A stretch of DNA of 64,000 nt, taken from Epiperipatus broadwayi. Taxonomy: Eukaryota; Onychophora; Udeonychophora; Euonychophora; Peripatidae. Position numbers and translations under genes: made by a program. Under the pieces are notes generated by a model. It saw nothing but the letters and a program-made list of their open reading frames with translations, did not search any database and was not told the origin of the DNA. Positions within the stretch are counted from its first letter, which is position 1, and the number at the start of each line of letters is the position of its first letter. This document shows, in pieces, positions 25,610 through 38,642 of the stretch. The stretch is from contig JAQFVV010006197.1 in the NCBI GenBank assembly GCA_028023455.1, positions 13,701,254 to 13,765,253 on the forward strand, in the 5' to 3' direction.

Positions 25610-26727
25610 TTTGTCTGTTTTAATAACAGTTATAAGCAAGCATAGGAAATGATGATCATGTGATGTTTATTGTTTTAATTAGAATTATTATTTTTCTTAT
25701 TTATGTAAAATATATCTAACAAATAGATCTGTTTTTAAAAATCAAGAGCTTCTCAGTTTTACTATAAAACATACATTTTATAAAAGGATATTAAATAAAT
25801 TTTATATTGATAAAAGATGGAGAAAAAATAGAAAAGTGATTTGATGAGTCATATTCTGTCTTAAAATGATTAAAAACTGTTATAATAATGCTTAATAAGA
25901 TACCCTTGTTTTAGTTTGTGTTCCAGAAAGTTTCATTTGACCATATAATTAATTGCAAATTTTTTGAAGAAAATATTTAATGTACGAAATAATCTTCATT
26001 AGACAGATATATAATATGGAGTTACTGTAACTAAATAGTAAAAGTCTCATCATTGGTTGACCCATTGATAAAATATAAATAAAAGCAGGAGCCATTAAAA
26101 AGTCTGAAAATGGATGGATCTGGAAAGTAAATAAAACCACTAAAAGTTGCAAAAAAAAATTGTAGTTTAATACTTAAGGTAATAATATATCATTGAATGT
26201 TTGAATGTAATCTATTTTATTGTCAAGTCACATATATTAAGTATGCTTTCGATTTGCTTAAGATAAAGTATTATATAAAAATTAAAAATCATCTTGTTCA
26301 TTTGATATGCTAAAAGATGGAAAAAAATATGAAAATATAATTATTTATGTGATATGTTAATAAATGATTATTTTTTCGATGTTAATAAATTATTTTAATT
26401 TGCTAAAAGACTAATGGAAAAAGATTAAACTTAAAAATGTATTAAAATTTAAATATAGATATAATATAAAAGATTGATTTTAAATGTACAGTATTTCATT
26501 GAACAAAAGAATTTAATCTGGGTTATAAAAGTAAATATATATGTATTTACTTATTTTGAAGTTTTTTTTAAAAAAAATCTCGGAAAAATTAATATTGCTT
26601 TTATTTGAATTAGTAAGTATTGAACATCTTTGCTTCACGTGTGAAGTAAAAGCCAATAATAATATTTAATTAATTTTCAGACATAATTAACATTTTTTTA
26701 AAAATGAAAATCTTTATTATACTTGGG
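25610..26727. other. A+T-rich non-coding DNA
   Basis: No gene seen. The frame 25949-26152 lacks any recognisable motif. Confidence 0.45.
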
Positions 26728-26885
26728 TTGATATTTTTAGATCTAGTGTCTGAACCTACTCTGGCACCTCTCTGAGGAGTGCCAAAGCACGAAACCATAG
26801 TCAGGGGTTTGGGGGAGGGTTCCTGACAGAGATATTTTAAATGCTGGCTCTGGCTAAGCATTTATCACAAAGCTTGTTGAGGAAT
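26728..26885 (+). repeat. Family 2 hammerhead-bearing dispersed repeat, copy 1
   Basis: This segment is related over its length to 41860-42005 in the same orientation. Upstream of the ribozyme both have a GTTGAT/GTTGGT tract with ATCTA; downstream both have a block around TTTAAATGC or TTTGAATGC, then AGCATTTATCA and AAGCTTGTT. It is far more G+C-rich than its surroundings. The hammerhead it carries is listed separately. Penelope-like elements are known carriers of compact type I hammerheads, but no protein-coding part is visible here, so the carrier element is unidentified. The minus-strand frame 26670-26861 is a shadow of the repeat. Confidence 0.65.
26752..26822 (+). ncRNA. Type I hammerhead ribozyme (family 2), intact core
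   Basis: All catalytic blocks are present in order: CTGAGGA (26772-26778, consensus CUGANGA), stem II GTGC/GCAC with loop CAAA (26779-26790), GAAA (26791-26794), a two-pair stem III AC/GT closed by loop CATA, and the cleavage triplet GTC (26800-26802). Stem I pairs ACCTCT (26766-26771) with AGGGGT (26803-26808, one G-U). After an internal loop it continues as GAACC (26752-26756) with GGTTC (26818-26822). Predicted self-cleavage falls after C26802. The very short stem III matches hammerheads known from metazoan Penelope-like elements and retrozymes. Activity is inferred. Confidence 0.78.
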
Positions 26886-28465
26886 TGGCAATCCTCATTG
26901 TTTATAACTTACAAGCTTAAGAGAATAGGATCATGTGTTCTGTGACTCTTATTTTGACTATTTATATGTATAACTGGTTTACTTGTAACCCTTTTAAATA
27001 TAATTTTTTATGAATTAATTTGCATTTTTACATTGCACAATTTTCAAGCATAATGCTATACATATGGAATCACAACAGACCAGTTTCAATTCAAGAATCT
27101 TAATTTTGTGAATTCATCATTCTATCATTGTGCTAAATGCAGAGCTAGGCAACAAAACCCCCCCCCCCGCCTTTACATAAGATTAATATATATAAATTAC
27201 TATTTTGTCAACATTTTCCTTGATAAATAATTACAAACAAATTACTTTTTATATGTTAATAATATTCTTATATTGTATATAATTGTTAGAAAAAGATGTT
27301 GCAGCAAAAATTTCTTTTTTCTTTTGTTGTTGCATAAGTCTCAATTATTTAATCAAAATTTATTTTTCATAAACTGCATAAGCTTCAAGTGGGATTAAGT
27401 CTTTAGGCTTGGATAGGATGTTATAAATTTTTTGATAAGTAGTATATGCTGTCTTTATATTATAATGTTTTAGAATATGTCCAATATTGTCTGTAGTTTG
27501 TTTTATATAAGCAATACAAACTCTAATAGTTGTTTCATCTTTGTTTTGCTTCTTATTTTAATTGTTTACTTTCAAATGCCTTTATTGTCTCTCAAGACAA
27601 TTCAAGAGGCATAAGTTTGGATATTACAATGCAATCAACAAGAATTGTTACAAACAAATTTAGGGAGTGTCGGTGCATGTCAAGCGCATCCGCACCCATA
27701 CAATTGATTCCGTGCATATAATTTTTAAACATTCAAGTATAAATGTATAGGTGAGAGGGTTTTTATGGTTCCAGACATGCCATGACACAAAATTCACCTG
27801 CCCTTCCAGACTCACACACATAAACCCAACTTCTTATGCTTAAATTATTGTTCACAAAATTGTCCAATTATACATTTCCATTTCTCCATTAGTTATTCAA
27901 AAATTTTGTTATATCAACTGCAATGTTAAACTTTCAGAACACCTCTATTCGTGCCTCATGACTATTTGGGAGGCATAAGCTTGAAAGAAACAAGGCAACC
28001 ACTTCAGTTGCAGTGGGAATATTGTCCTTGGATTGTCCAATTGTACAAGTCTATTTCACCATTTAAGCATTCCCAGTTCTGTTATAAATTCATTATATAT
28101 ATATGCTTACTTCTTGGTTTGCATGGCATACCACTTGTAGGGTGGTCACTTTCCCTTCTATGTATTCTTAAACTTCTATTAATTTGTTCAGCCTTAGCAA
28201 CCTTCATTTCCTAGGATTTATCATCCTGATATTTTATGGTCCTTTGGGCTCCTATAATTTCTAGTCACTAATATATTGATTTATTTAGTATATAAGGTAT
28301 GCACTACACTAGGCAAGGCATGGCCCTAGTTTAACTGGTTCTAAGTCTGTTCATTTAGCTATGGCTGGCATGTCTTCTTGTCATGGTCCTTGGCATCATT
28401 TAGCAATTTGAAGTATAATAACTCAATATTGTAATCCAATTTCTTTTTCAAAAGTTAACTCTATT
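26886..28465. other. Non-coding DNA
   Basis: Includes a run of eleven C (27158-27168). The plus-strand frames at 27530-27721 and 27951-28214 show no recognisable domain; a phrase like GAGGCATAAGTTTGGA occurs in two variants (about 27605 and 27970), so this may be part of an unidentified repeat. Confidence 0.45.
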
Positions 28466-29725
28466 TCATGCTGACCAGATGACAAAGTTAATGTAAGTTG
28501 CTAATCTAATATTGCCAAAGGAACCTTTTTTAAAAGCTTTCACCATATTCACCCAGGCCCAGTCTTTATCTGTGGTCTTTTGCAGTGTTAAGTAGCATAG
28601 TTTATTCCAGGTATCACATTCCTGAAGAATGTGGGAAATTGTTACATCAGTTTTTTTGCACAGTGGACATACTGGATCCATTTTATACCTCCGTTTGTGG
28701 TGGAGGAATGCAGCAGTTGGTAGGGCCTCGAGGTTAACTTTAATTATAAAATCTACTAGTTTCGCTTCCAGCTTCCAGAACTTTGTTAACTTCGCAAGCC
28801 ACTTGATCCCTAGCTGGAATCTAGTCTCAGTGATGGGACTGCTGCCCTTAATTAGAGCATGGGTGTCCCAATAGGAAAGCTTGCCATTGAAAAGGGAATT
28901 GGACATTGTTACATTTTTAGTCACAAGTGTGACCTGTTGCTGTAACCAAATGTTACCCTTTCTTGGGGGGGGGGCGGTCATTGGGTTCAACCTCATTTAT
29001 TGGTAGGGGGCTCTCCATGTTTGGATTATCCTGAAAAAGTTTGGTTAAAATATTGTGGGCTTTCTGGATTAAGAAGGTGTTGATTGAATGGAGACCGAGC
29101 CCATTTTGTGATTTAGGCTTTTGAAGAGAGTTGAGGCCTCACTGCTGTCCTCACCCCCCAGCAAAGCCTCCTACATTGAGTCTCCACCTTTTTTATAAAG
29201 GTCTTAGTAGGGGAAAAGCCGGCCAGAAAATAAGTGATTTTGGGTAGCAGAACTGCATTTAATAGTGCGACCTTCCCCAACAAGGAAAGTGGGATCTTGG
29301 TTAAGGATGTCTCTGTGTTCTTACCCTTTGTGAAAATATTTTCCTCTAGCTCCCTTCTCATGATGCTAGGAGGGGAGGCCAGGGGGTGGGCTCAGAATCT
29401 CCCCTGGATCTGTTTTCTGGTTCTGATGGACCAAATGGCCGATTTCGCTTCATTATCTTTTAGACCTGATTCGGAACCAAATTGATCCAAGAGTTCCTCC
29501 AGCCTACCAACCTCATCCTGTGATGAGAGAAACATGGTCACATCATCCATGTAGGATACGTGGCAGACTCTCTCTCTCAGCAAAGGAATGGCAAGTCCCT
29601 TAAGGGATGCCTCAATGTGTAACAGCAATGGGTTATGGTAAGCCATGAAGAGGAGTGCACTCTTTTGATTGTTTAGGGCATTAATTAAGGCTGTGTCTTG
29701 TTTTATTATTATAGCCATTAGGTAA
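28466..29725 (-). pseudogene. Truncated L1/Tx1-like LINE, RT C-terminal half
   Basis: Three minus-strand pieces form one broken ORF2-like protein. The first (29392-29718) contains NPLLLHI and the reverse-transcriptase catalytic box SYMDDVTMFL with both aspartates, followed by a GLKDNEAKS block. The second (29113-29361) has LSLLGKVALLNAVLLPKITY, typical of the region after the RT palm in L1/Tx1-type LINEs. The third (28466-28996) ends with CPLCKKTD...HILQEC, a Cys-x2-Cys...His-x4-Cys zinc-binding motif of the zf-RVT type. The region between 28997 and 29112 stays open in part, so frames are separated by only a few shifts. The endonuclease and N-terminal RT are missing: similarity ends near 29725, so this is a 5'-truncated copy. 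The clade is inferred from motif style; CR1-like groups are an alternative. Confidence 0.8.
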
Positions 29726-31589
29726 TAAGATATTGCTTACATGATTTATTTCATCGTCCAGATTTGATTTATCTGAAAAAAAGTTAATTGTTCTAGTGAA
29801 AATTGTTTTTGCTAAAAAAAAAAAAAAAAGAGTTGGATGATGATGTGATAAAAAGTGTAGTGAAAATCCACCATGAATGCAATAAGAAAAGTTGATTTTT
29901 ACATACGTTTACTTTTTTCTGTCTTGACCAGCCTATTTCAGTTTTTTTAAAATTTTAAATTGATTAATTTGCTTAATAGTTTAATCGCCTAAATTTTTGT
30001 TTTAATCTCTTGTCTAATTGCATTATTTACAATACATTCGTTGACATGAGAGTTTTAAATATTTTTTTAAAAATCTCACACCCATGTGGGAAACCACATG
30101 ACTGACACAAATGAATAATACATTATTCGTTTCAAGATATATATAAACAAAATAGTTCAACATCATAACAACTACCAGATATAAGAAAGTATTAAAATTA
30201 TTGATCTAAAAAGCTATAGTATCAGTATTATTATCTCTTGAAGAACTTTGTGATATATGATTAATATTTTATAGCCAATGCTGTACTCATTATCCGAGTT
30301 AGAAATTCAGAGATTTTTTTATATAGCTAAAATTTTTTAAAATAAGTTTATAACTTTTGTTGGTAATTATTCCAATAGCTAATCTAACCAACTATCTAAT
30401 ATTGATAGTAAATAGATAACTGGTTTTTTTAGGTCAGGAATAATATCGATGTTCTGACATTAAAAAAACTTTGTAAGTAATATATAACTTTTACGTTCAT
30501 TAAGGATGTGATTAGTATAAAACTAACACACACACATATATAAATACAATATGTTAAGTTTTTTCCGTAAGGCAGGTTGAAATTTTTTTCACATTATCTT
30601 TTTGCTTTTTGAAATACAATAGTAAGAAATATTCGAAGCTCTCTTTATTCATCCCTACATACAATCCCCCCCCCCCCTTCTCCTTTTTTTTGTTTAGTTA
30701 TTAGATAGTTTTCACATGATTACAAAATACACTTTGATTGATCTCGGCTAATTTTAATTAAATCCTTTGAATGCAAACTGTTCTGATTTCTTCTTGTTAT
30801 TCTCTAAGGATTGTATATATTATTTTTTTAATTACAGCTATATTAAAAGCATTCACAGCAGAGCAAGCTGAGGGGAAAAAACATTAAAATTTTAAATGCT
30901 TATGTATTTTTAATTAATAGATTTCTTCTCTGAATCTTTTTCAAAGTGTCTATATTAATTGATCTGTTGATAACCCTCTATTTGAGTGCAAATAATCTTT
31001 TCTTTTACAATAATTAGTTATTAATTATGATTATATATATAAGTATCATCATGAATTAATTAAGTTTTTATTATTATTTTTAATTAAAAGGATGAAATTT
31101 CACTGTATCTCTTCCCACCTGTAATATGAATGATTAGTCATCCGAAGTATATCAATTATTCATTCCCTTTAGACAGCACAACCCAAATTCATATTATTAT
31201 TAAGATGCTGATGTAGATGGGAATGATAAAAATAGTTTTCTTTACTCATAATTAATTCGTTTAGATAATTTCTTGATGTTGCAGTTTGAGCCATTGTTAA
31301 TAATGTTGCTGGATTTGATTTTGGATATTAATGTACAAATTTTTCTTTAATAAGGCAACTCTTCTATAGATACTATATATTAGAAAGATTCTCTGCTTTT
31401 TAATCTAAATATACCAACAGTCATATAAATTTTGTGAAGAACAACAAAATTTAAACAATTTTATTTGATCATCAGTATAAATACTAGTTATTATGTATGT
31501 ATGATTTGATAAAGTTTATGTTATTTATCAGACACAAACATATTACAAACTTTTTATATAATTGATAACACTTAATATGATACATTATT
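29726..31589. other. A+T-rich non-coding DNA
   Basis: Contains an A run (29814-29829) and a run of twelve C (30666-30677). No gene or element recognised. Confidence 0.5.
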
Positions 31590-31893
31590 AATATTGCAAG
31601 GGTGGGTAAGACAACAAACAGGTGTTACTGACCTTATTGAAAAAATTAAAAGATTGAAATGGAGTTGGGCTGGACATATTGCTAGAAGAGATGATAATAG
31701 ATGGACAATTGAAATTTTAAACTGGATTCCAAGGATTGTAAAAGACCCAGAAAGAGACCACACGTGAGATGGATGGATGAAATAAGAAAATGTGCAGGGG
31801 TGTTGTGGAGAAGAGAAGCTAAAGATCGGAGAAGATGGATTAAACTTGGAGAGACCTTCATCCTGCAGTGGATTGATAATGGTTGATGATGAT
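31590..31893 (+). pseudogene. RTE-like retrotransposon, 3' end fragment
   Basis: The plus-strand frame reads QQTGVTDLIEKIKRLKWSWA then GHIARRDDNRWTIEIL. After a one-base shift near 31740 it continues KRPRKRPHVRWMDEIRK and finally RRWIKLGETFILQWIDNG-stop. This is the characteristic C-terminus of RTE-clade ORFs (elsewhere WSWAGHIARR ... GRPxxRWxDDI ... SLGEAYVQQW). The stop codon is followed directly by the (TGA)n-type GATGATGATGAT tail, as in RTE elements. The fragment is 5'-truncated and frame-shifted, so inactive. It serves as the reference for the cytosine-depleted copy at 16.3 kb. The frames 31572-31763 (minus) and 31792-32016 are shadows of it. Confidence 0.85.
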
Positions 31894-32602
31894 GATCATA
31901 ATAATTATATAATTATTCATAATACAAAGAAAATTTTACTAGACTATTATATAATTAAAATCATTCTAGGTGTAAATATATTAAACACATCAATCTTTTT
32001 AATATTTAATGTCTAAGAATAACATTACATATTACTTACATGTATTCAAAACCTGTTCTCACAATGGTGAAAGTAGTGAGACCAGACTCCAAGTGGTTGC
32101 AATGGTTTACGCTTTATTTGAATATTTTTATTATGTTTCACAATATTTTTATATTTCCAATAACCTTTATGATAATAAATGAATGAAAAAAAAATCAGTA
32201 ATTTGAAGTTTAACCATCAGTGGAATTTTGCACTAGACAATTCCAGATTTCCTTTCACTAATTGGATTAATGTCTGACATTTTATGAAAAAAATCTAATG
32301 TTTTCACCCCCCCATATCATTCAAAGGTGAATAGTGGTTTAACTTACTGATATGAAAAAGAGAGTGAAATATTTTTCATTTATTAGCAAAAAAATAAACA
32401 TATATACAATTACCGATTGGAAAACATTTTTTATTTTAAGTTCTATTAATAGAAATATGGCATTTCTAATAATATATTTTGTATAAAATGATAACATAAC
32501 ATTAACAGTAGGCATTACTCTAATACTTAAAATTTCATGGAATTCATGATTGATTCATTGATGTTTGAAAATTATTCACTTGGGATAAATTCCATAACAA
32601 AT
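31894..32602. other. A+T-rich non-coding DNA
   Basis: No gene or repeat boundary seen. Confidence 0.45.
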
Positions 32603-33097
32603 CTCTATACCAGTGGTCTTCAACCACCGGTTCGTAGAAGTTTTTTGCTGGTCCGCGATAGACTGGCAAGAAAGTTTTAATAACAAAATAATAAGATTTT
32701 AAACTTTTAATTAATATAAACAATTTTTATTTATTTTTTTCATCGCACTTTTACCTGATTCAAAAAAAAGAAACAGAACAAAATCTAATCAGTCATACAT
32801 AAATTAATTTGTTTTTCTAGTTATCACAGATGTTTATGGGGGGGGAGGGTAGAATTAAATTTTGTATTATTTTTCTAAAAAAATTCAAAATTAAAAAAAA
32901 AAAAAAGTTTTTATTATACAAACTCCATATATATATAACTTCATCTAAGGCTAAGCTGTTTACATCTTTAAGAAAATTTATCTATAGACTTCTGCTGGTC
33001 CATGAAACCTTATCCTTATTTTTGCCAGTCCGCGAAACCTTATTCTTATTTTTACTGGTCCGCAGGTGTGAAAAGGTTGAAGACCACTGCTCTATAC
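32603..33097. mobile_element. hAT-type miniature element with 8-bp TSD
   Basis: The element occupies 32611-33089. Its perfect 15-bp terminal inverted repeats are CAGTGGTCTTCAACC and GGTTGAAGACCACTG, a typical hAT-superfamily terminus (CAGNGGTnnnCAACC). It is bounded on both sides by the exact 8-bp duplication CTCTATAC (32603-32610 and 33090-33097), the length expected for hAT transposase. Subterminal regions hold repeated CTGGTCCGCG or CAGTCCGCGAAACC motifs (around 32650, 33025, 33055), which may be transposase-binding sites. There is no transposase: the frame 32830-33117 is non-homologous and exits the element. A non-autonomous element mobilised in trans. Confidence 0.92.
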
Positions 33098-36000
33098 TAT
33101 CATACGAAAAAAAATAATGAAAATTGTGCATGATTTTAATGTAAACTTTTTTAAAAGTTTATTTTTGTTTATTTGATGTCTACAGAAAAGATAAATGGAC
33201 AAGATATTTGTAAAGAGTTTTGGAGAAATCTTTTTTTTTTTTTTGCAATAGGATATTAATAGTTGTTGCTGATAATATCAATAATGTGAAATTAGAAAAT
33301 GTTGAAAATAGTAGCACACAGATTTAATAATGATTTTGTACATTTTGGATGCAAATGTGAAGAGGTTTATAACATGGAGAACTATTTATAATCAAATATT
33401 CAAATGCTTTGTTGCTTGTGAATTTAATGAAGTGCAAGCACTGAAAATGTCAGAAAGAAAACCAATGACTTTGAACTCTAGCAGCAGTCACTCTACTATT
33501 GCACTAAATCATACAGAGCAGAATAAATGGTCTATTGCTTCAAAGCAAGCATTGGAAGTAAAATAGCTAAAGTCATGATTCATGAACTTTCAGTTTTAGA
33601 ATTCATTACTCTGACACTGCTATATATACTATATAAGACAAAAATCTCAAGTTTATCTGACCCATATTCAGACTTGAGCATGACAGGTGGATGAGCTATT
33701 ATTACATCATAATTTTAAAGTAAAAATGCCCACAATTAATATTGCCTGTTAAGATTAGAATTGTTTCATGTAAATATTATATGCGCCTGCCTTATGATAG
33801 TATAATCTATTATAGCTATTAATTACTAAGTTTGAGAATGCTGTTATGTTATTTATTTATTTTATGATTTATTTTTAGTAATATATAGTTATTTATAATA
33901 AAAACTTTTACGTATAATCAATCATTAAGCAAGGTCTAATGTCTCTTGTTCTACTGAGATTTGTAATTATGAATAAGACAATCAATGAAGGCCATAGTAT
34001 ATTAGTCCAAGAGTGTCTTCGATCATTTTTTTGATGAATAGCCTTTGTCACTTTTCTTGATTTTCTCCAAGCTATTACAAAACAATTGAACTGCTTCTGA
34101 TTTTCCAATAACTATCTCACATTTAGTTTTCCATAATGAGAATATGGTGAAGATTGTAATTCTGATCAGTCCAAAAATTTTGTAATTTATACAGTCTTGT
34201 ATTGAGGTGATACAATTTACTTCCATTTTAAATGACATTTTAATACCAAAATTTTAGACAGTGCTCTTGATTCATTTAATTAGCAATGCAAACATTTTTT
34301 TTATTCCTTTTCCCAATTTTTTCTTAGTTGAATTAGATCCAAGGACCTTTTGCTCTAAAGCTAATCATTCTGTCACTAAGACATTTATTGAAAACAGAAC
34401 TTACCATTGATAACTTAATATTTAACTAGTGTTTCTATTTCATTATTTTGAGAGAACTTTACAATTTATCAAATTTTTAAAAGTCATTGCTCAAAAGGCA
34501 ATAAATATCACACATAATGAAATTATCAGGTTTTTTTAAAATTTCAACATTTTTTTTTAAAGTTATGTAATAGAATGTTTTAAATATAATATTTAACTTT
34601 AAAATCATATAATTATTTTAAAGCTAAAATATTTTTGAAAGAGGTAAAAAATATTTTTAAAAAATATCTAAGATACTTCTTATTTTTGTGCGATGTGAAA
34701 TTATTTTATCAGTTTCTGAACTATTAAAATATTTATACCCAATTTTAAATAATTAATTTGATTTTTTTTGTGTGTGTCTGTGTGTAAAATAATTTCCTTG
34801 TTCTAAATATAGTATTTGTCAAATGTTAATATTTTATTTTAAAAGCATTATAATGCCATTATCTTTTGACATTTTTTAATGTAATAAAAAAATTATATAT
34901 GAAATATGTTATTTGTATAGATATTCAGTTGGTAAGTATGGTATGGATAATGGGATCTTCAAATATAAAGATTACCTGTGAATTATTAATAGCAATATAT
35001 ATCCAAGAGCATCTCTCATTGTCCTGTAGAATATGATATGCTCATCAAAGGATATGTATTATTTTTATTATAAATAAAGATGCTCTTCTCTAAGATAATA
35101 TTGTTCATCAAAAGTTAAGATGGTTTTTTTTGTCTTCTCTCTATGCTTTTTTTTTTTTTTTAAAATTCTCTTTTCATTTTCTAATTTACTGAACTTCAGA
35201 CTTAAATTTGTATAAATTTCTTTTGTCATAATCTCCTGCCATCATTCAGCATTTTGTTATTAGGACTGTAAGTTTGGGTAACCACAAACATGCAGTTGTA
35301 ATCTTTTAATTGAAAATGTAAACATTCTGATATCATATTCATTTCAGTGATTATATTCATTTCTTAATGGATACTAATGATGTTGATGATAATTGGTAAG
35401 TAAATTCTTGTTATTGCAGTTTAATAAATGTGATATTCCTAATAGCTATATTAGTGTATTTTATTTCATATGACTTTTATTTTAATATTGTGCTTTTTGA
35501 ATTTTTATTTTATTGTTTCTTAATTTAAAGTTTCAACTATCTATGAGTCTTCTTCAGAATTTAAATATTATTTCAATAATTTTTTTTTAATTAAAAGGAT
35601 GTTTGAACTCTAAAAAAAGATTACTTAGATATTCATAATTGTAAAAAATAGCAATAATAAAATAGGTAGTAAAAATAAAAATGGTGCTAAAAAAGGAAGA
35701 AAGGGCTTCAATACTTTAATACCCATAAATGAATTCAAAATTGAAAAAAGTGAATATTTAATATATATACTTTTTTTTAAAAAATGTATTAACAACTTTG
35801 GATATTAAAATGTTGGGATAATTGCTTTATATTGAAACCTGAATACATTATTCATTTTATATTATAGGTTGGGTGATAATAATACCGAGCTATGATTAAT
35901 GATGATAAAATTCTTAATATGAAAAGATGCTTTAAAGTCATAAGATTTTTTAGTATACTATTAATATACTTAGATATTGTTAAAAATCATATGAGAAGTT

Positions 36001-37725
36001 TGAATAATAAAATTTTCATTTTGTACTAACTTTTTATTGGTTTTTAAAAACTCTTATTACTGTTTAAGAGATAACAGCACATTCCCAATACTAATAATTA
36101 GATATGCTATTAGCATAATCTTACTACCTCTTTTGCCTTGACTACAATATAATTTGCACCCATTTCAAAAGAAATTTCTTTTTGATATTATACATTGATA
36201 TCTTTCTTTTTTTTTGTCCATTTATACTTTTAAAATACTCTTTTTTTTCTATTTTTACATCATCATCAGAAACATCACACATAAATAAATATGATCATTC
36301 TAATTCTATTACAAAAAAGATAAAATGATAAAAATGTTTTGATAACTTATAGACTGTGTGTGTGTGTGTGTAAAGAAATACAATCAAATTATATTATCAG
36401 GTCTTTGAATAATTTAATTTTATTATAGCAAAATTGACAAATTTTGTAATATGTGGTAAAATATATTTTTCATATTTAAAATCCCACATCTTATAAGGGC
36501 ATCATATTATATTAATTTTTTTAATAAATATTGATAATTCAGTAGTCAAATTATTGCTTTTAGTGCAATATTTTATTATTTTTGTTATTTATTTACTACA
36601 AAATTATATTAAGCTTAATCTATTTAGGCTGGGGAACTTCATTGAAAGACAAACTTAATATTATTTTGCAGTCTAATTAGTAGAATATTTCTTTATTTTG
36701 TTTTTCAAAATTATGGTATTTTAATTTCGATTTAAATATTGTTGCTAGATTACTTTGAATTGACAACATCCTGGGATGATTCCATGAACAATGTATCTTC
36801 ATTCTTTTTGAACTTCTTCCAAAATATTTCTTGGTGTAAGTAAGGAATTTTCTGTAGTTTGAATATTTGTGATGATGGCTCACAAATTCTACAAAGTCTG
36901 CTGAAAAACAAGAACTGCATCTGTGAAATTCTTTGTGAATGTTGAAAGACAAACATTAATGGAGTTACCATTCCATTAAAATGGTCCAAAGAACACAAAA
37001 CAATTATAATAGAGAAGACAGATATGTCTAAAGTATCAGATTATATATATCAATAATCATAAGTTTGATTGGAAAAACACAAGAATTTTAGACAGAGAGG
37101 AGAGATAAAAAGAAGAAAATTAAAAAAGCTGCTTAAAATGACATTGTTCATGAAGTTTGGAAAACATTTATTAACCTTGTTTCTAAAAAGAAAAAAAATA
37201 AAGAAGTATATACATTTTTTTACTGACTATTGCTTTTGACAGAATAGTCTTATTGGTTAGAACCTCCTTTAAATTTAAGAATTTCCATGTTGGCCAGATC
37301 AGAAATACCTGTAGAAGAAAGGAAAAAAAAATTACTTAAAATATTGTGTTCTATATTAACCTATGTTTTATTAAATATATATTGGAAAGATATAAATACA
37401 GTCTGAATGTTTTGAAAAACATTTAAACATTCAACTAGTGATAAAAATAATCCATCATATAATTATGAGTAAGTTGCTGATGCTTTTTATATATGTATTG
37501 TAACCATTACATAAAAAAGTTCTAATGATGCATACAATCATTTAATCTTGGAACTTCAAGACTAATAACAATGCTACCTATCATTACCAAAACTTCTCTG
37601 ACAGAATTCTGGCGAAGTGTTGTTTGGCTTAGGGGATTTTTCCAATAGTATTGTGAATAACGTGATTTTATAAATTAGACTAGTTTATTATTTATACTTT
37701 ATGCTATAATAATCATACCAGTTAC
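33098..37725. other. Mostly A+T-rich non-coding DNA
   Basis: Contains a TG microsatellite (36355-36371), a tRNA-like relic (34322-34392, minus) and a possible eroded hammerhead (35530-35565, minus). Frames 33330-33566, 33908-34108, 34023-34238 and 36677-36998 have somewhat more balanced codon content but no recognisable domain; overlapping frames on the same strand argue against real genes. Confidence 0.45.
34322..34392 (-). repeat. Probable old tRNA-derived SINE relic
   Basis: On the minus strand, CTTAGTGACAGAATGATTAG resembles a tRNA D-arm and box A, and CCTTGGATCTAATTC resembles a decayed box B at suitable spacing. It shares wording with relics near 21.6, 43.3 and 49.2 kb, suggesting an ancient common SINE family. 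Confidence 0.35.
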
Positions 37726-37873
37726 TTACAATACTATATACATTGTACAGGCATAACACCTACATTTATATATGTAATATGTGGGATTTGAACTCAGACA
37801 TTCACACACCCACAACTCTCAGTGCCATTTTATTTGCTGACCCACCTGATTACACCCATGTTGAAAAGATAAA

Positions 37874-37930
37874 TAATCACCAATATACATATTTCATGCT
37901 AAACCAGCACTCATCAATTGGTCCAGATTA
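37874..37930 (-). ncRNA. Hammerhead ribozyme, family 1, inactivated core
   Basis: Aligns end to end with the intact 57-nt family 1 ribozyme, but the first core base is changed (TTGATGA instead of CTGATGA), the closing stem II pair became G-U, and the stem III loop CG became TG. GAAA and stem I (TAATC, and ATCAA for the usual ACCAA partner) are otherwise recognisable. Predicted inactive. Confidence 0.7.
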
Positions 37931-38642
37931 CCATCTCCACACATATATACAATCAGTATTCAGTTTTATATTAAGATAGCCAATCTTCATACTTTAATGG
38001 ACAGGCTTCAAACTACTCCAACCCACAACTTTTCAGCCTTCCATTTCATTGAAAATCTGATGATGGAATGTTCAAAGCCCATGTTAGTGCCAAGGTTGTC
38101 ATCATATCCATGTTGATGTTTAGTCATTCTGACCCCTTATGTACAGGAGAATAATCCATTTATACATACATATATGAGGGGTGGGCAGACCTATTACACA
38201 CTATTTATATAAAGTAATACATTGTACAGGCTTAACTCCTGCATTTATATATCTAATGAATGCAGGATTCAAACTCAGACTTTGACACCAACCACAACTC
38301 TCTGTGCCATCTTATATTACATATATAAATGCAGGTGTTAAGCCTGTACAATGTATTAATTTATATAAATAGTGCATAATAGGTCTGCCCATCCTCACAT
38401 ATGTATGTATAAATGGTTATTCTCCTGTACATGAGGGGTCAGAATGACTAAATGTCAACATGGGTAGGATGACAACCTTGGCACTAATGTGGGCTTTGAA
38501 AGTTCCATCATCATATTTTCAATGAAATGGAAGGCTGAAGAGTTGTGGGTTGGAGTAGTTTGAAGCCTGTCCATTAAAGTATGAAGATTGGCTATCTTAT
38601 TATAAAGCGGAGTACTGATTGTATATATATATGTGGAGGTGG

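Noticed and set aside
33330-33566. 78-residue frame with fairly balanced composition
   Set aside because: No recognisable domain, no splice or regulatory context, and length consistent with chance in 64 kb.
33908-34238. Two overlapping minus-strand frames that might be a processed pseudogene
   Set aside because: I could not match either frame to a family, and the two overlap in different phases; too weak to call.
36677-36998. Overlapping minus-strand frames with a Cys-x2-Cys string suggestive of a zinc finger
   Set aside because: No properly spaced second Cys/His pair, and the paired frames contradict each other.
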